The notes beneath the pieces were generated by a model that was not told the origin of the DNA, did no database searches, and worked only from the letters and a program-made list of their open reading frames with translations. A DNA stretch of 64,000 nt from Lachnospiraceae bacterium AC2012 (GTDB lineage Bacteria; Bacillota; Clostridia; Lachnospirales; Lachnospiraceae), in assembly GCA_000702525.1 (NCBI GenBank), contig JNIN01000001.1, positions 868,001-932,000 of the forward strand, written 5' to 3'. Below are positions 8,147-18,536 of this stretch, piece by piece; the stretch's first letter is position 1, and each line of letters starts with the position of its first letter. Made by a program: the position numbers and the translations under genes.

Positions 8147-8806
8147 CTACTTTAAAGAAACATACATCTTGCTCTGCAAATTCTCTTTTCTAATCCAATT
8201 CAAAATCTTATCATCTGCTGAAAAAATATCCTCTAATGTTGCTTTTCCATTTCTAATTTTGCTTAAGAATGATTTTATTTCATCATCAAGTCCTAAGCTA
8301 TCAATTAGTTGTTCTGCTTCATCAATAGCCATCTTCATACTCTGAAATTGATTAAGATTATTGTCCCAGATTTTAGCAGCTTGAATTCTGTTTATGCAGG
8401 CTGATACTTTTTCCGGATTAATTCCCTGAATTACATTTAGTGTTCCTAATGTGAATGCTGTTAACTGTTCAAATTGTTTTGGCCACGTTTTCTTTAGTTC
8501 TGTTTGTAAACTCTTATTACTTTTATCAGCCGAATCAACTTTTTCCTTTTCAGCAACATCATTCTCTATAGATTCCTCTAAAGTAGTAAGGATGCTCACT
8601 GTGCTTGCAAGGATCTCATCATCAGAATTAACATTCATATTACTATGCAAATATTCAATTGCATCAATAGTCTTGTCAATCTGAACAAGAATCATTCTAA
8701 ACTTATTGTCTGTAGCTTTCTGTTCATCTTGATTCTTTTGAATACTAATCTTTCTTTGCAGATCCTGCATGTCTTTTGTTGTTTTCGAAAGTTCTTCAAA
8801 AATCAT
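8147..8806 (-). CDS. Coiled-coil protein at the DpdI position (unknown function)
   Basis: This 219-residue acidic, mostly helical protein has a heptad-like N-terminal half (LSKTTKDMQDLQRKISIQK) and no catalytic motif or membrane segment. Its ATG overlaps the stop of the large ATPase gene (ATGA), so it is made in step with that protein and probably binds it. In deazaguanine (dpd) clusters a small gene of unknown function (dpdI) follows dpdH; the same position here is suggestive, but I cannot claim sequence homology. It is the last gene before the dndB regulatory site. Confidence 0.7.
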   Translation of the reverse strand: MIFEELSKTTKDMQDLQRKISIQKNQDEQKATDNKFRMILVQIDKTIDAIEYLHSNMNVNSDDEILASTVSILTTLEESIENDVAEKEKVDSADKSNKSLQTELKKTWPKQFEQLTAFTLGTLNVIQGINPEKVSACINRIQAAKIWDNNLNQFQSMKMAIDEAEQLIDSLGLDDEIKSFLSKIRNGKATLEDIFSADDKILNWIRKENLQSKMYVSLK

Positions 8807-11800
8807 GCATTCACCATCCTTTCAAGCTTCTCTTTGTATTCCGCTATATTCTTTTTCTCCTCAATATAGCGTTCATCCTCTTCCACTCCATCAACTCCGA
8901 TCAAACCAGATTTCTTGATAGCAATTTGATTCTTAGCCTTCTGGACCTCATTTTCCAAACTATCTATAAATTCCAACAAAGGCTTAACTGTAGCTATAGG
9001 ATCTCCAGCGAAAGCCATAAGTATTGTCAGTGGATCTTTTTCATCCAATACACTTGATATATCAGAAATAGCTTTAGCTAAAGTAGGCAATTTTTTTTCA
9101 CCCTCTAACCTGCATTCTTTAACATTAATCTGTGTTTTGTTCGCTTCTTCAAAAAATCGTTTAGCACGATTGACAAACTCTGCTAGCTCTTCCTCTCCTA
9201 TTTCATCATCACCAAATGCATCAAATATCTTTTCTAACTTTTCACGTCCAAGTTCGAGCTCAGCTTTTGCAACACTTTCAACTCTTTCTTCGATATCATT
9301 AAGAAAAACGTAAGCATCTTTTCGTAATTTTACTTTATCATCGCTCTGCTTTTCTTCTTCTGCTATTACCAAATGATTTCTTCTTACCTTGCTAAATACT
9401 TTTGAAAGTGAAATTTGATCAAGTACTATAACTCCACTTCCACCACCTTGATCAATATTAAAATATGTGCGAACTGTTTCCTGATTATTCTTTGCAGCAT
9501 TTTTCTGTTCCATAACACTGAGTAAACTATTCCACTCTTTGCTATGCGAATTTGAACTATTCTTATTAGGTTTGCTGGCAAGGAGCTCTTTAATAGTAAA
9601 GTTCTTTAATGACTTCTCCCTAAACTCCCCTGTAAGAATTGTACGATACATTTCGCCTGCAATAGCAGCTTCAATATATCTAGTCTCTACTCCGGGTTTA
9701 TACTCTTTTACTCTCGCTACAAGTTCTTTTTTTATAGATTCAGTCCATGTAGTAATTAAATATGCATCAAAATCAGCATCTGGATAGTCCCAACTTTTGT
9801 TTCCATATTCTTTCCATCTAATAAAGGCTAGAATAATATTTATGCTTTCCCATTTTGCAGGCAAAACATATAATCCTTCATTTTTTGTTTGTCCTTCTAG
9901 CGCCACAAATAACACTGAAGAGACTTTAACTTTCTTAGCATTATTTGTTGCAACCCCCTCTGCTTGCCAGTTAATTGCTGAATACAAATAGTCAGGTATT
10001 ACATCATAAATAGCAGAATGTACCGTTCCTGATGCACCTGCACTCGAAGAAATATCTATTGCATGTTCATTTATCCAACGTATCAACAAATTATTTGCTG
10101 CATCCAACTTCTTAATCTTCGCAAGTGGAACTCTTGTGTCCACAGTTTCTGTTTCAGGTATCTCATTTTGAGCGGGTTGAGTGGTCACATCTCTGTGTTT
10201 TTCAGTTTGAACCGGTGCCTGTACTATATCCATATTTAGAGTTGGAAAATTAAAATCATCAAAGGCATCTTTTGGAATTCCGGCAATATATATTCTGCCA
10301 TTCTTTTCATACTGATCAGGCTTTCCATTGCCCCATACGCTCATAAATTTCAACACTCTATTAATCGTTTTTTCATCACTTACCTGTGAATGAATTCTGA
10401 TACTAAGTGTTTGATTCATATTAACCACATCAATATCTACACTAGGGAAAGAGTCTTTATTAAAAATAGCATCCCTAACTACAGGTTCAATAATATCTCG
10501 AATTATATATCTAGGCGTCTGATGTCCCTTTTGTAATACATAATTATAAAAATAAAGTATGCTTCTTTTAGTAAAAGGATAAATGCTAACTTCTTTATTG
10601 TAACCTAAGTTAACAAATTCCCAATTCTTTCCTTCAACAATATCGTGCACCGGATAATCTTCTGGATTAGCATGCCCATTTACCCAATCCGAAATGCTTT
10701 CTTCCTCCAAGGACATTGTATTGATATATCTAGCAACAAACTCATATAGTCCATCCTCATCTAATACATCGCTTGGAATATAGATATATTTTGTTATTCT
10801 ATCCTTATGATTATCTTTGAAATTGTTTTGTAAATAGTTATTTGTTGTTCCGACTATCGAGGATATTCTACAAAGATTCTCCCCATCTCTTTTACCTGTA
10901 TGCTCTTCGATCAATGCATCTAACAATGCAGTATCCACTCCTGTAAAAGAAGTTACATCCTCTATAAATAAAGTCAGCTTTTTATCAAGCCTGTATAATT
11001 CCTTTCTTATATCTAAAAAAATCTGTTTAAAATCACCTGGTTCTATCCCTGCGCACCTCTGAATAACCGCTCCAACAAACTGATTCAAATAATTAACGAT
11101 TTTCTGAGCTTCAATCGGTCCCTCTTCATCAGACATCAATTCCCTAGCCATCCTTTCGGCTTTAGGATCAGCACCCGCATTAGTTATATTGTCATAAAGC
11201 TCTGGAGATACAATAAAATCATTTGCCTCAAACTGTGCAACAGTATCTCTATCCACAAGAGTATGCTCAGCGATTTTAGAATACATCCTCTCAACAGGTC
11301 CGCTAGCACTCATTAAGTAATCATGAACAACTTCGTTGTTTAAAAAAGCTATTAACCTCTTCTTTCTTACAGTTGTCAATTGAATATCTTGTTCATCAGA
11401 ATCATTGTTTATCTCAATAATGAAATTATGATAAATCATATCTTTGAGCTTATTTTCTTCTACTGATAGAGAGGCCTTTACAAGTCTCTCGTATACTTCT
11501 TTATTTGAAATATCCTGTACTTCTGGTTTTTCTAGAAGCTGCCTTATTGTACCTTTTAAAGTATTGTCACTTCGTCTAATAAATAGTATTACTTCATCCT
11601 TTGGCTTGTTTTGCTCATATCTAGCTTCAAACCAACGAATTAAATGTGATTTTCCTGTTCCACTCTGACCATATACGGCAATAAACTGATGTTTATCCTC
11701 CGGATTACTAATATAATTCTTAAACAATTCTTCCTCGGTATATGATTTCCCACCAGAAGGCGACAATTCGAACTTATCTAAAACTTTAAGCTTCTTAACC

Positions 11801-11895
11801 GATACATGAGTAGCTAAAAAATCCCCTTCAGACGAAGTAATTGAGTCTGGTCGCGCTACATATGAAATTCTCTCTTTTGCAATATCAGCATTCAT
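8803..11895 (-). CDS. Large P-loop ATPase, DpdH-like restriction protein
   Basis: The 1030-residue protein has one AAA/STAND-like ATPase domain near the N-terminus: Walker A GQSGTGKSH at residues 76-84 and a Walker B-like LTLFIEDVTSFTG around residue 310. It has a long middle region with no recognised motif, and a charged C-terminal coiled coil that ends just before the overlap with the next gene. Size, domain layout and its place after a SNF2 helicase, a RecQ-like helicase and a roughly 260-residue protein match DpdH of the 7-deazaguanine restriction system. It could alternatively be regarded as a functional analogue of DptF/DptH of classic dnd clusters. ATP-driven sensing or loading is the likely role; this is inference. 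Confidence 0.75.
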   Translation of the reverse strand: MNADIAKERISYVARPDSITSSEGDFLATHVSVKKLKVLDKFELSPSGGKSYTEEELFKNYISNPEDKHQFIAVYGQSGTGKSHLIRWFEARYEQNKPKDEVILFIRRSDNTLKGTIRQLLEKPEVQDISNKEVYERLVKASLSVEENKLKDMIYHNFIIEINNDSDEQDIQLTTVRKKRLIAFLNNEVVHDYLMSASGPVERMYSKIAEHTLVDRDTVAQFEANDFIVSPELYDNITNAGADPKAERMARELMSDEEGPIEAQKIVNYLNQFVGAVIQRCAGIEPGDFKQIFLDIRKELYRLDKKLTLFIEDVTSFTGVDTALLDALIEEHTGKRDGENLCRISSIVGTTNNYLQNNFKDNHKDRITKYIYIPSDVLDEDGLYEFVARYINTMSLEEESISDWVNGHANPEDYPVHDIVEGKNWEFVNLGYNKEVSIYPFTKRSILYFYNYVLQKGHQTPRYIIRDIIEPVVRDAIFNKDSFPSVDIDVVNMNQTLSIRIHSQVSDEKTINRVLKFMSVWGNGKPDQYEKNGRIYIAGIPKDAFDDFNFPTLNMDIVQAPVQTEKHRDVTTQPAQNEIPETETVDTRVPLAKIKKLDAANNLLIRWINEHAIDISSSAGASGTVHSAIYDVIPDYLYSAINWQAEGVATNNAKKVKVSSVLFVALEGQTKNEGLYVLPAKWESINIILAFIRWKEYGNKSWDYPDADFDAYLITTWTESIKKELVARVKEYKPGVETRYIEAAIAGEMYRTILTGEFREKSLKNFTIKELLASKPNKNSSNSHSKEWNSLLSVMEQKNAAKNNQETVRTYFNIDQGGGSGVIVLDQISLSKVFSKVRRNHLVIAEEEKQSDDKVKLRKDAYVFLNDIEERVESVAKAELELGREKLEKIFDAFGDDEIGEEELAEFVNRAKRFFEEANKTQINVKECRLEGEKKLPTLAKAISDISSVLDEKDPLTILMAFAGDPIATVKPLLEFIDSLENEVQKAKNQIAIKKSGLIGVDGVEEDERYIEEKKNIAEYKEKLERMVNA

Positions 11896-11909
11896 ATAAA
11901 TTACTCCTC

Positions 11910-12683
11910 CTAAAGTATCGTAATATTTGTAATTATCGAATCATTTGAATATGCTTTCATAGGATATAATGTCCAAATATCTTTCTGATCCAGGATATGC
12001 TCCATCTTAAGAAATCCAGAATCCTGCAAAGCTCTCAAACCATTTGATACTCCATAATTAAACTTTTTGTTTGACAGATCTGAAAAAATAATATTGGCTT
12101 TAGGGGATAAAATGTTTACAAATTCGCTAATTGAATACTTCTTATTCTTTTCAATATTAGATTCCGTTATAATATCCTTCAAAAAGACGTTGGCATTTGG
12201 AATAATAAACATATCTTGCAAATAACCCAATCCTAAAAATGAAGCCCAAAATCGCCACGCTCTCATAGCCATCGCATCGACTTGCATACCAGTCATCTCT
12301 GAAAACATTGGTCCTAAGTTAGCAATATTTTTATCCTCCTTAAAAATATCGCTTCCCTTTTCAAAAAATGCATTTGTCACCAAATAAAACTGTCCTGAAT
12401 TGAATTTTTCCAGCTGTTGATTTATATATTTCCTCATATTATCTGTACTCTTTACAACTTTATCCTCAACCGCCAGGCTAACCAAATCATCCGAAATTGA
12501 AATCAGTCCTAATTCTTCAGCCGCATTCCTATAATCGCTAAAATACGACGTTTTATTTCCCAAGAAATCAGGTTCCATCTTTTCTTTTATCTCAGAAGCC
12601 GTAATAGGACCCTTTTCCACAATTTTACAAAGAGCATATACTCTTTCTGGAATTGCAGGTGTAAACATTTTTTCTTTAAACAT
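11910..12683 (-). CDS. DpdG-like protein of the restriction module
   Basis: A 257-residue protein whose N-terminal segment (about residues 8-60) reads like a winged-helix unit (ERVYALCKIVEKGP, then ITASEIKEKM), followed by a helical region containing MAMRAWRFWASFLGLGYL. No catalytic motif is visible. It sits between the RecQ-like helicase (11-nt gap) and the large ATPase (14-nt gap). The E-F-G-H order of the neighbouring domain types points to DpdG, whose biochemical role is not known. DNA-binding adaptor is a reasonable guess. Confidence 0.65.
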   Translation of the reverse strand: MFKEKMFTPAIPERVYALCKIVEKGPITASEIKEKMEPDFLGNKTSYFSDYRNAAEELGLISISDDLVSLAVEDKVVKSTDNMRKYINQQLEKFNSGQFYLVTNAFFEKGSDIFKEDKNIANLGPMFSEMTGMQVDAMAMRAWRFWASFLGLGYLQDMFIIPNANVFLKDIITESNIEKNKKYSISEFVNILSPKANIIFSDLSNKKFNYGVSNGLRALQDSGFLKMEHILDQKDIWTLYPMKAYSNDSIITNITIL

Positions 12684-12694
12684 CTTGTTCCTTT

Positions 12695-15166
12695 CTACAC
12701 ATATAGCGTATCGCTTGACAAACTAGGGCCATCAACTAACTCTATAAAGTTTTTCCCTAATTCATCTAAATATGCGTTTTCTTTAATTATATGAATTACT
12801 CTTGTTTCACTTTTTCCACACAAGTTATTTCTAATTGACAGATACTGCTTGCCAATAGTGTTCTTCCCTTTATCATAAATGACTGCAACCAAACCTGATG
12901 TATAATAGTAACCACCTGCTTTTTGTAGATTAAACAATTCACTTTGGGTAATTATGAAAATGTTTCTTTTTGAGTTAATTCTAATAAGATTCTCATAATC
13001 GTCTCTCGTATCTGGCAAAACAAGTGTTGTCACCCCTTTACCAACAAGCTTATCTACCAATGACAATAATGAATCATTATCATTTAATATAGTTACCAAT
13101 TCTAATGCATCCCCAAAAGGTTGTCTTTGCTCATCTGATATTACTCTTAACGGCTCTATTACACGATTTTTAAGCGGAAATTTATTTACATCTCCTATAA
13201 TCGTATTTGTATGTGCGTTACATCCGGCACAGTACTCATATACCTTCGAATATGTATCATAAAACAATTCAGAGATACAGTCCTTGCAATTTGCTCTTAC
13301 TGCACTAGACATCGCATTGTATGAAGAACTATAAAACTCCCACTCTTCTTCTCTTAATTGAGTAATCAGCTCAGTTAACTCATCATTAATTGCCATGAGT
13401 CTGTCATCAACCAATTCTATTAAAATCACATAATGATCTATAACCTTTTTTACTTCTAACATTTTTATCAAATTAAATCTGCGAAGAAAAAGAAGGACAT
13501 AAACATTCCAATTCATATCAGCATCACTTGTAGGTGAATCATCAAAGTCATCTACATCTGCATAATTTGGTTTTATTGATGTATCAATAAATACTCTATT
13601 ATTCGAAATACGTTGAGACTTGTCATTATTATACATACTATCCCAACGACCAATAATTTTCTCCGGAGTCAGTACTCTCTTTTTGATACGATCACGCCCA
13701 ATAGTTGTATCTTCCGGCTGGAGACACATCACGCTCAAACATGGTAATCTATCTCTTCCGCCTCTTCCCAATTCTTGATAATAGGTATTTGCGTTTTGTG
13801 GAATATAAGTATGTATAACCGTCCGCACATCTCCTTTATCTACACCTACTCCAAAAGCTGATGTTGCGATCATTATCTCGTAGTCATCATCCACCCATGT
13901 ATCAATCAGCTTTTCTCTCTGAACTCTTCCTGTTAGTCCTGTAAAAGTTCTTGTATTTTTTATTCCATTAAAAGCAAGCATTTGTTTTATTTGATCTGCC
14001 TCAACAGGGCGAGCAACATAAATAATCATTGGGTGTGGTAACTTTCGTACAAGTTCAAGTATATTCTTCTGTTTTTCCACATAGCTTTTTGCCCTTATAA
14101 CAGTATATCTTGGTTCATGTCTTAACGCATCGCACCTTATCTCAATCCACTTTTCATTAACTTCAAAAAAGTTTCTTAATGTTGCCACACAACGATCTTC
14201 AAAAGTAGCAGATAAAAGAATTGTTCGTAAAGATGGGTTTGTTAATAGCAGCATATTTCTCCACGATTCTAGACATTGATAATCTACTCGAAAAGATGCT
14301 CCCCAATCTACTACAATATGAGCCTCATCAATTACTATATTTTTTAAATATCTACTTTTATTAGCTTCTTTTACAACTTCAGCAAAACCAGGATTTTCCA
14401 GTAAAGCCTCCGGTGAAATAAAAAGCACTTTCGCCTTCTGTTCTCTTATCGCTTTAAATATAAGCCCTACATCATCACCGCTAGAATAAGAGAAAATCTC
14501 CTCTTCATTGGTTGCCCTCTTAATTACTTTCTTAGTCACGCGCTTTTGATCTATCGCCAACGATATTGTAGGTACAATAACGATTGTAAGCCCGTCCTTT
14601 TGATATGAAATTGTTTGTGTCACCAAACTCTTTCCACCACCTGTTGGAAGAGAAACAAGTACCGTATAACCTTCCGGAGCATTCAATGCACCGTAAACCG
14701 CCAGTTTCTGATCCATGGATTTAAAATGTGAATATCCGGTTAAAGAATATATTAAAGAATCGGTTAATAATGCATTTCCTTTTCCAATCTTTTTTGATTC
14801 AGTATTTTTAATAAATGCATCACTTACAAATTTCTCATTAACATACTTCGGTAATTGCATACTCGCAAAATACTTACCTTCAACGTCATCATAGTCTACC
14901 CCATACTTGATTGTTTCTTTAATAGGCTTTCCTTTATACTCCTGCGCGACATCAAATGTAATCATATAATCTCTAAACGTAATCAAAAAATCACCTAAAT
15001 AGTCATCATTTGCTAAAAACAACCTGTAGGCCTTAAGTAATCTTTTAACGGTATGATAATGAAATAATTCTGCTGAATTCAGTGCATCAATTTCTAAATT
15101 AAACTCTACCTCATTTTCTTCATTCAAAAATGATGTGACATATTCAACCAATTCTTCTTTAATCAT
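12695..15166 (-). CDS. RecQ-like DEAH helicase, DpdF-like
   Basis: An 823-residue superfamily 2 helicase: Walker A LPTGGGKSL near residues 173-181, motif II VIDEAHIVVDWG, motif III LSATF, and the C-terminal RecA lobe with GVGVDKGDVRTVIH and the RecQ-type motif VI ELGRGGRDR. A cysteine pair CKDC and CAGC about 630-650 looks like a zinc-binding knuckle. The track-independent start is the ATG at 15166, which has GGAG 6 nt upstream; it overlaps the stop of the SNF2 gene by 8 bp. Domain type and order match DpdF. It probably translocates on or unwinds invading DNA. Confidence 0.82.
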   Translation of the reverse strand: MIKEELVEYVTSFLNEENEVEFNLEIDALNSAELFHYHTVKRLLKAYRLFLANDDYLGDFLITFRDYMITFDVAQEYKGKPIKETIKYGVDYDDVEGKYFASMQLPKYVNEKFVSDAFIKNTESKKIGKGNALLTDSLIYSLTGYSHFKSMDQKLAVYGALNAPEGYTVLVSLPTGGGKSLVTQTISYQKDGLTIVIVPTISLAIDQKRVTKKVIKRATNEEEIFSYSSGDDVGLIFKAIREQKAKVLFISPEALLENPGFAEVVKEANKSRYLKNIVIDEAHIVVDWGASFRVDYQCLESWRNMLLLTNPSLRTILLSATFEDRCVATLRNFFEVNEKWIEIRCDALRHEPRYTVIRAKSYVEKQKNILELVRKLPHPMIIYVARPVEADQIKQMLAFNGIKNTRTFTGLTGRVQREKLIDTWVDDDYEIMIATSAFGVGVDKGDVRTVIHTYIPQNANTYYQELGRGGRDRLPCLSVMCLQPEDTTIGRDRIKKRVLTPEKIIGRWDSMYNNDKSQRISNNRVFIDTSIKPNYADVDDFDDSPTSDADMNWNVYVLLFLRRFNLIKMLEVKKVIDHYVILIELVDDRLMAINDELTELITQLREEEWEFYSSSYNAMSSAVRANCKDCISELFYDTYSKVYEYCAGCNAHTNTIIGDVNKFPLKNRVIEPLRVISDEQRQPFGDALELVTILNDNDSLLSLVDKLVGKGVTTLVLPDTRDDYENLIRINSKRNIFIITQSELFNLQKAGGYYYTSGLVAVIYDKGKNTIGKQYLSIRNNLCGKSETRVIHIIKENAYLDELGKNFIELVDGPSLSSDTLYV

Positions 15167-18100
15167 TCTCTTCTCCAACCATCATCACAAAAGCTGCTGA
15201 CTCCAGCCTAATTCTTGGCCTCTTCATAGCTTCTAGTATTACTTCTTGCGTTTTCTTTAACTTTTCAATGCCATCGTCGTCGATGCCATAATAGTCTCGA
15301 TTTGCAACCCTTGCTGATAAATTACGCTCCATCTCTTCACGAGCTCCACGAATATTCGACTTTTTCTTAAATACTTCTACAGCCTTCTCATAGGATTCTT
15401 TTCTTGCATCTAAAACGTAATCATTCCAGTTTTCTCCACCATATTTTGAAATAAACCAGTCTATATTTCGTCCTTCTATTTCATCCTTAAGGAAACCTGC
15501 CTCACGCGCCCTTTTACCTAGATGAATTGTTCTTGACTTTATAAAACCGGCATTTACAATACTCCTATATTCTCTCAGAATAGTTTCGTCATCCAGAGAA
15601 TCTTCATTGCTTAATGATACCGGACAAGTAACTTGCTCTGATAAAAGATAGTTACGATATGGACTCATAGAATATATCGAAACGCCATTATCCATTATGT
15701 AAATATTGTTTGGTTCAATAGACCATGTAAATATTAATCCCGCCCAAGTTATACTACTCTTTACTGCCAAAGCACTGCAGCAACCTTTGCAAGAATTAAT
15801 TGCATTATCAACTATACAATCAAATATCTCATCTCCAGGTGCAAAAAAATGAAGGTAATCATTCTCGATAGCAAGTTTTCGAGAAAATGTTCCTTTTATT
15901 GAACGGTCCATGGATTTCCTTGCCATTTTCTTATCAAAAGCTTCCTGTACCTGAAGCAAAAACTTATTCTGATTAGTATTTAAGTAATCATTCCACTTTG
16001 GCGGAATAAGCTGTGAATTAATTGCAGATTTTGCCACAAATGAAGTGGCCGAATATGTAATTTCACCCTTCTTATTCTTATGCCCATGAAATCCAGCTAA
16101 GCTTGCCCAATTTGACATTGTTGTAGCAAATAATTCATTCTCATTTTCTGCATAATACTCAATTAATCTACGTAATTCAGCGTACATAGGTCTATATATA
16201 AATCCAGCAGCATCAAAGTTTTGCTCTTTACGTATATCAGCACGCATTTTATTAGCAAGCTCTATGATTGCCGGAATTCTCTCTAATAAACCGTACTTAA
16301 AGTCTGCGGAAATTGCTGAAACTATTTCATTATTGATATCGCGCATGATAATTTCCATTCCGCTTAAAGACTGATTAAAGATCTGCAATCCATCCTTAAA
16401 GAACTTAAAAAGAGCATCTTCAAAAGTATCTATAGTATGTACTACAACTGAATATACAATTGGTCTAGACATATCTCTTTCTAAACGATCCAAACGACCA
16501 ATTCTCTGCTCAATAGCGCTTGCATCCCATGGCAAATCAATGTGAACTATGTAGTCCGCACATTGAAAGTTTCTGCCTTCACCACCTGTATAATCACACA
16601 GTAGTATTCTGCATTCATCTTGTGACTGAAATCTATAGGCATTTAATTCCACTTCTTCAATTGGCATATTGGCCCCAAAAAAGCTAACCTCTTCCTCTGG
16701 AAATGCTTTTGCCAAAGCACTTTTATATGCTTCAAATGTTTCTTCATAGTTTGTAAATAAAACGACCTTTTTATCATAGTATTCATCAAAAAGTGCATTT
16801 AAAACCACAACTAAACGAGAAGCATAACATTCAGCGTACTCATCTGGATCATCTAATATTTCAACAATATGATCTATGTTATATTGCTCACTCTCAAGCC
16901 AGTTTTCAACCTTACTACCGATTTCTTCCAGCTCACACTTTTTTACACATTCTTCAAATGCCCATGGCGAACTAAAGAACGCAGACAAGAGAGGTTTTAC
17001 ATCTGTTTCAACCTCTAATCTACCTTCTTCAAGTCCTGTCATTATCCATTTCGCCAAGTCTTCATAGATTAAATGCTCGTACACATTTCTATCTGTATTG
17101 GCTTCGTATGTTAACTCTACCAAATCTCTTGATGCCATTACGCGTTCATCAGAATCATTAGATTCAAGTATTTTTCTTCTATTGCGAATAATGTTGCTTT
17201 CAATTTGATAGTTACCGCATATGTAGGAGATAACAACTTTAATTGCATACACTCCCATATCATCAGAATCTACATCTATTCCTTTTAATAAATCAGAAAG
17301 CTTTTGGTCATCAATTTCCTCACATATTTCTTCCAAATCAGACTGTATTTCTTCAATTAAATCAATACAATCTTCTGACTCATGTGGATCCTCTCCATCC
17401 TTCTCTACATCCTGAATCGTTTCTTCCAAATCGCTTAAATCATCTAAAATAAGTGCTGTCTTTTGAATAATTCGACTTTGCTTTCCAATCAATTCGCCAA
17501 ATTCGTCAACACTGTATTTATCATACTTTTGAGGCAATAAAAGACGTAGTAAATCTAAATACTCTTCTTTTTTTTGCTGAACAGGAGTTGCACTAAGAAG
17601 CAATAAATTCTTAGTTTTCTCGCTTAACACATGTAGCTTTTTATACTCCCTTTCAGAAAATAAAAATTTGTGAACTTCATCAACGATTATAAAGTCCCAT
17701 GATTTGCCTAAATCCTCACTGGATATATCATCTATGCTCTTAACCAGCAAATAATTATTGTTTGAATCATATCCCTCCGGAATATTAAATTTCAACAATA
17801 ACTCGGATTTCCATTGTTCTTTAAGAGCTGTTGGAACAACTACTAAAGCCTTAGCATTACTCTTATTTAATGAAAAAATCTTGTAAACAGAGATGGCTTC
17901 TACGGTTTTTCCCATTCCGACTTCATCTGCTAACATGTATCTGCATGGGCTCTCCTGTAGGCATCGCATAATAGAATTAACCTGATGTGGCATTAAGTAT
18001 ATTTTAGAGCCGGCAAGTTCCTTAAAACCATAAATAGAGTTTTCCAAAATATTCATACTCTTTGAAACAACGGCTCGTCCTAAATACCAGCATGGATTCT

Positions 18101-18515
18101 GAAATTCATACCTTCCTAGTTGAGTACATGGATCAATATGTCCATTATTAAACGATGCTATTACTTCCTTTTCACAGACTTTAACCACTCTCTTATTACT
18201 CTGATTTTGAACATAATAATAGTAAAATCCATCTTTCGCCTTTTGAGAAGAAAGTATTTTACATCGTTCATGGTTATAAACAACAGTAGATTCTATAAAG
18301 AAATTGCATCTATCAACACTTCCTTGAGGCACTTCAATGATTCCTTTTGGCAAATCCTCAAAAAAGAGTAAATAGTCAAAAGGATCATGAATCTTTACCA
18401 CAACAGTTTTCTTAAATTCATCTACTTTTGTAATTTGACCGCATATAAAAACCCTTGGTTCCGCCATATTTTCTTTATCAGCCGGACATCTTACATACAT
18501 CCCTGTACTTAACAT
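15159..18515 (-). CDS. SNF2-family helicase, DpdE-like
   Basis: An 1118-residue Swi2/Snf2 ATPase: motif I LADEVGMGKTVEAI at residues 195-208, motif II VDEVHKF (DEVH variant of DEAH), motif III LLLSATPVQQ, and motifs V-VI in GRNFQCADYIVHIDLP and QRIGRLDRLER. An acidic insert (about 380-430) separates the lobes, and a CKGCC cysteine cluster lies near residue 900. The ATG at 18515 with AGGAG 8 nt upstream was chosen over a TTG seven codons earlier. It begins about 20 nt after the AddB-like gene. Size and domain type fit DpdE; double-stranded DNA translocation for target scanning is the expected role. Confidence 0.82.
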   Translation of the reverse strand: MLSTGMYVRCPADKENMAEPRVFICGQITKVDEFKKTVVVKIHDPFDYLLFFEDLPKGIIEVPQGSVDRCNFFIESTVVYNHERCKILSSQKAKDGFYYYYVQNQSNKRVVKVCEKEVIASFNNGHIDPCTQLGRYEFQNPCWYLGRAVVSKSMNILENSIYGFKELAGSKIYLMPHQVNSIMRCLQESPCRYMLADEVGMGKTVEAISVYKIFSLNKSNAKALVVVPTALKEQWKSELLLKFNIPEGYDSNNNYLLVKSIDDISSEDLGKSWDFIIVDEVHKFLFSEREYKKLHVLSEKTKNLLLLSATPVQQKKEEYLDLLRLLLPQKYDKYSVDEFGELIGKQSRIIQKTALILDDLSDLEETIQDVEKDGEDPHESEDCIDLIEEIQSDLEEICEEIDDQKLSDLLKGIDVDSDDMGVYAIKVVISYICGNYQIESNIIRNRRKILESNDSDERVMASRDLVELTYEANTDRNVYEHLIYEDLAKWIMTGLEEGRLEVETDVKPLLSAFFSSPWAFEECVKKCELEEIGSKVENWLESEQYNIDHIVEILDDPDEYAECYASRLVVVLNALFDEYYDKKVVLFTNYEETFEAYKSALAKAFPEEEVSFFGANMPIEEVELNAYRFQSQDECRILLCDYTGGEGRNFQCADYIVHIDLPWDASAIEQRIGRLDRLERDMSRPIVYSVVVHTIDTFEDALFKFFKDGLQIFNQSLSGMEIIMRDINNEIVSAISADFKYGLLERIPAIIELANKMRADIRKEQNFDAAGFIYRPMYAELRRLIEYYAENENELFATTMSNWASLAGFHGHKNKKGEITYSATSFVAKSAINSQLIPPKWNDYLNTNQNKFLLQVQEAFDKKMARKSMDRSIKGTFSRKLAIENDYLHFFAPGDEIFDCIVDNAINSCKGCCSALAVKSSITWAGLIFTWSIEPNNIYIMDNGVSIYSMSPYRNYLLSEQVTCPVSLSNEDSLDDETILREYRSIVNAGFIKSRTIHLGKRAREAGFLKDEIEGRNIDWFISKYGGENWNDYVLDARKESYEKAVEVFKKKSNIRGAREEMERNLSARVANRDYYGIDDDGIEKLKKTQEVILEAMKRPRIRLESAAFVMMVGEEND

Positions 18516-18536
18516 AGACAGTTCTCCTAAATACAA

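Noticed and set aside
8645-9057. Open frames on the plus strand over the DpdH-like and coiled-coil genes
   Set aside because: They are antisense to well-supported genes, lack ribosome sites and are rich in Phe/Ser/Ile, as expected from the complement of AT-rich Lys/Glu coding sequence.
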